Of a stretch of DNA of 64,000 bases, positions 63,815 to 64,000 are shown piece by piece (positions within the stretch are counted from its first letter, which is position 1; every line of letters begins with the position of its first letter). The stretch is from assembly GCA_905216095.1 (NCBI GenBank), contig CAJMSQ010000002.1:60425-124424 (forward strand), read 5' to 3'. The stretch comes from an uncultured bacterium (GTDB lineage Bacteria > Bacteroidota > Bacteroidia > Bacteroidales > Bacteroidaceae). Position numbers and translations under genes: made by a program. The notes beneath the pieces were generated by a model. The model saw only the letters and a program-made list of their open reading frames with translations, was not told the origin of the DNA and did no database searches.

Positions 63815-63904
63815 CCGGGCACGATGCTGCGGCGTGGCGGCATCGGGGTGCTACTGCGCAAAGGCTTTGTGCAGACCGTGACGTGCCGGCCCCGGGGGAT
63901 TTCG

Positions 63905-64000
63905 CCCGGCGGGCCGGGGGGGTGTGGGGGGGGGGGTGGGGGGGGGGGGGGGGGGCAACCAGCAAACGGGGGGGGAGAAAAAACCCCGGGGGGGGGTGTG
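63905..64000. other. G-homopolymer sequence at the window end, probably artefact
   Basis: From about 63905 to the end the sequence is almost entirely long G runs broken by a few A, C or T. It does not resemble the rest of the window in composition and is most simply a low-quality contig end, such as the poly-G of two-colour sequencing chemistry. No feature is called in it. Confidence 0.75.

Noticed and set aside
63815..63904. A gene after the cupin at the window end
   Set aside because: No frame of useful length has a start and plausible composition before the poly-G region.

Overview
This 64-kb window comes from a member of the Bacteroidota, most likely a GC-rich member of the order Bacteroidales. 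The evidence is the promoter type (many genes have TTTG or TTG, then 19-20 bases, then TAnnTTTG, with no Shine-Dalgarno consensus), an OMP_b-brl/TonB-type receptor, a lipidated TamA homologue (TamL) beside TamB, an S46 dipeptidyl-peptidase, HisB with fused phosphatase and dehydratase domains, and several SpI/SpII secreted proteins. I cannot name the genus. Both ends look like contig ends: the first gene is cut at its 5' end, and the last ~100 bases degenerate into G homopolymers.

Layout. 1-3.1 kb: outer-membrane receptor-like barrel. 3.6-6.1 kb: stress/metal island (Fur/PerR-type regulator, reverse-type rubrerythrin, NRAMP transporter). 6.3-7.6 kb: purA. 8.1-10.9 kb: ABC transporter ATPase and membrane subunit, YtrA-type GntR regulator and DUF2807 lipoprotein. 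11.1-18.3 kb (minus): tamB-tamL. 18.9-20.0 kb: TlpA/DUF4369 thioredoxin-like protein. 20.1-20.7 kb: candidate structured RNA and tRNA-His. 20.8-25.8 kb: folD, then dnaX, slyD and aroC. 26.3-33.5 kb (minus): complete histidine operon hisG-D-C-B-H-A-F-IE. 33.8-37.2 kb (minus): S46 peptidase and a secreted nuclease. 37.2-42.9 kb (minus): leucine operon leuA, small membrane protein, leuC, leuD and a second LeuA/CimA-like synthase, preceded by an attenuator-like leader. leuB is not in the window. 43.4-48.3 kb (minus): GH16 and GH29 secreted glycosidases. 48.4-51.1 kb (minus): Upf1-like helicase and a small outer-membrane-type protein. 51.3-52.8 kb: sodium/solute symporter. 53.1-55.1 kb (minus): coiled-coil lipoprotein and ilvE. 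55.3-60.9 kb (minus): MFP-RND-TolC efflux operon. 61.2-62.6 kb (minus): TPR protein. 62.9-63.8 kb: divergent HxlR regulator and cupin.

The most unusual feature is a family of six full-length, ~255-bp intergenic elements (starting at 3170, 7702, 18519, 26011, 36071 and 42971) plus a seventh, inverted copy without a promoter at 52871. Each full copy has the same architecture: a strong Bacteroidota promoter, a terminator-like hairpin ~35 nt downstream whose stem sequence varies but whose pairing is kept, a conserved linker, a large hairpin made of CTACATG/CATGTAG palindromes (20 bp perfect in the first copy), and an invariant tail GTTAAAAATGTTAAT. The architecture suggests a dispersed unit that makes a ~35-nt hairpin RNA and/or a REP/MITE-like palindrome, and I do not recognise it as a named family. 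Other noncoding candidates are a ~280-nt structured RNA near 20.13-20.41 kb, a ~100-nt orphan RNA near 25.84 kb and the leuA leader.

How the genes work together: the window is mostly conserved chromosomal core. It holds amino-acid biosynthesis (his, leu, aroC, ilvE), nucleotide/one-carbon metabolism (purA, folD), replication (dnaX), envelope biogenesis (TamB/TamL, TolC efflux), peroxide/metal defence and secreted hydrolases. No phage, integrase, insertion sequence or CRISPR array was seen.
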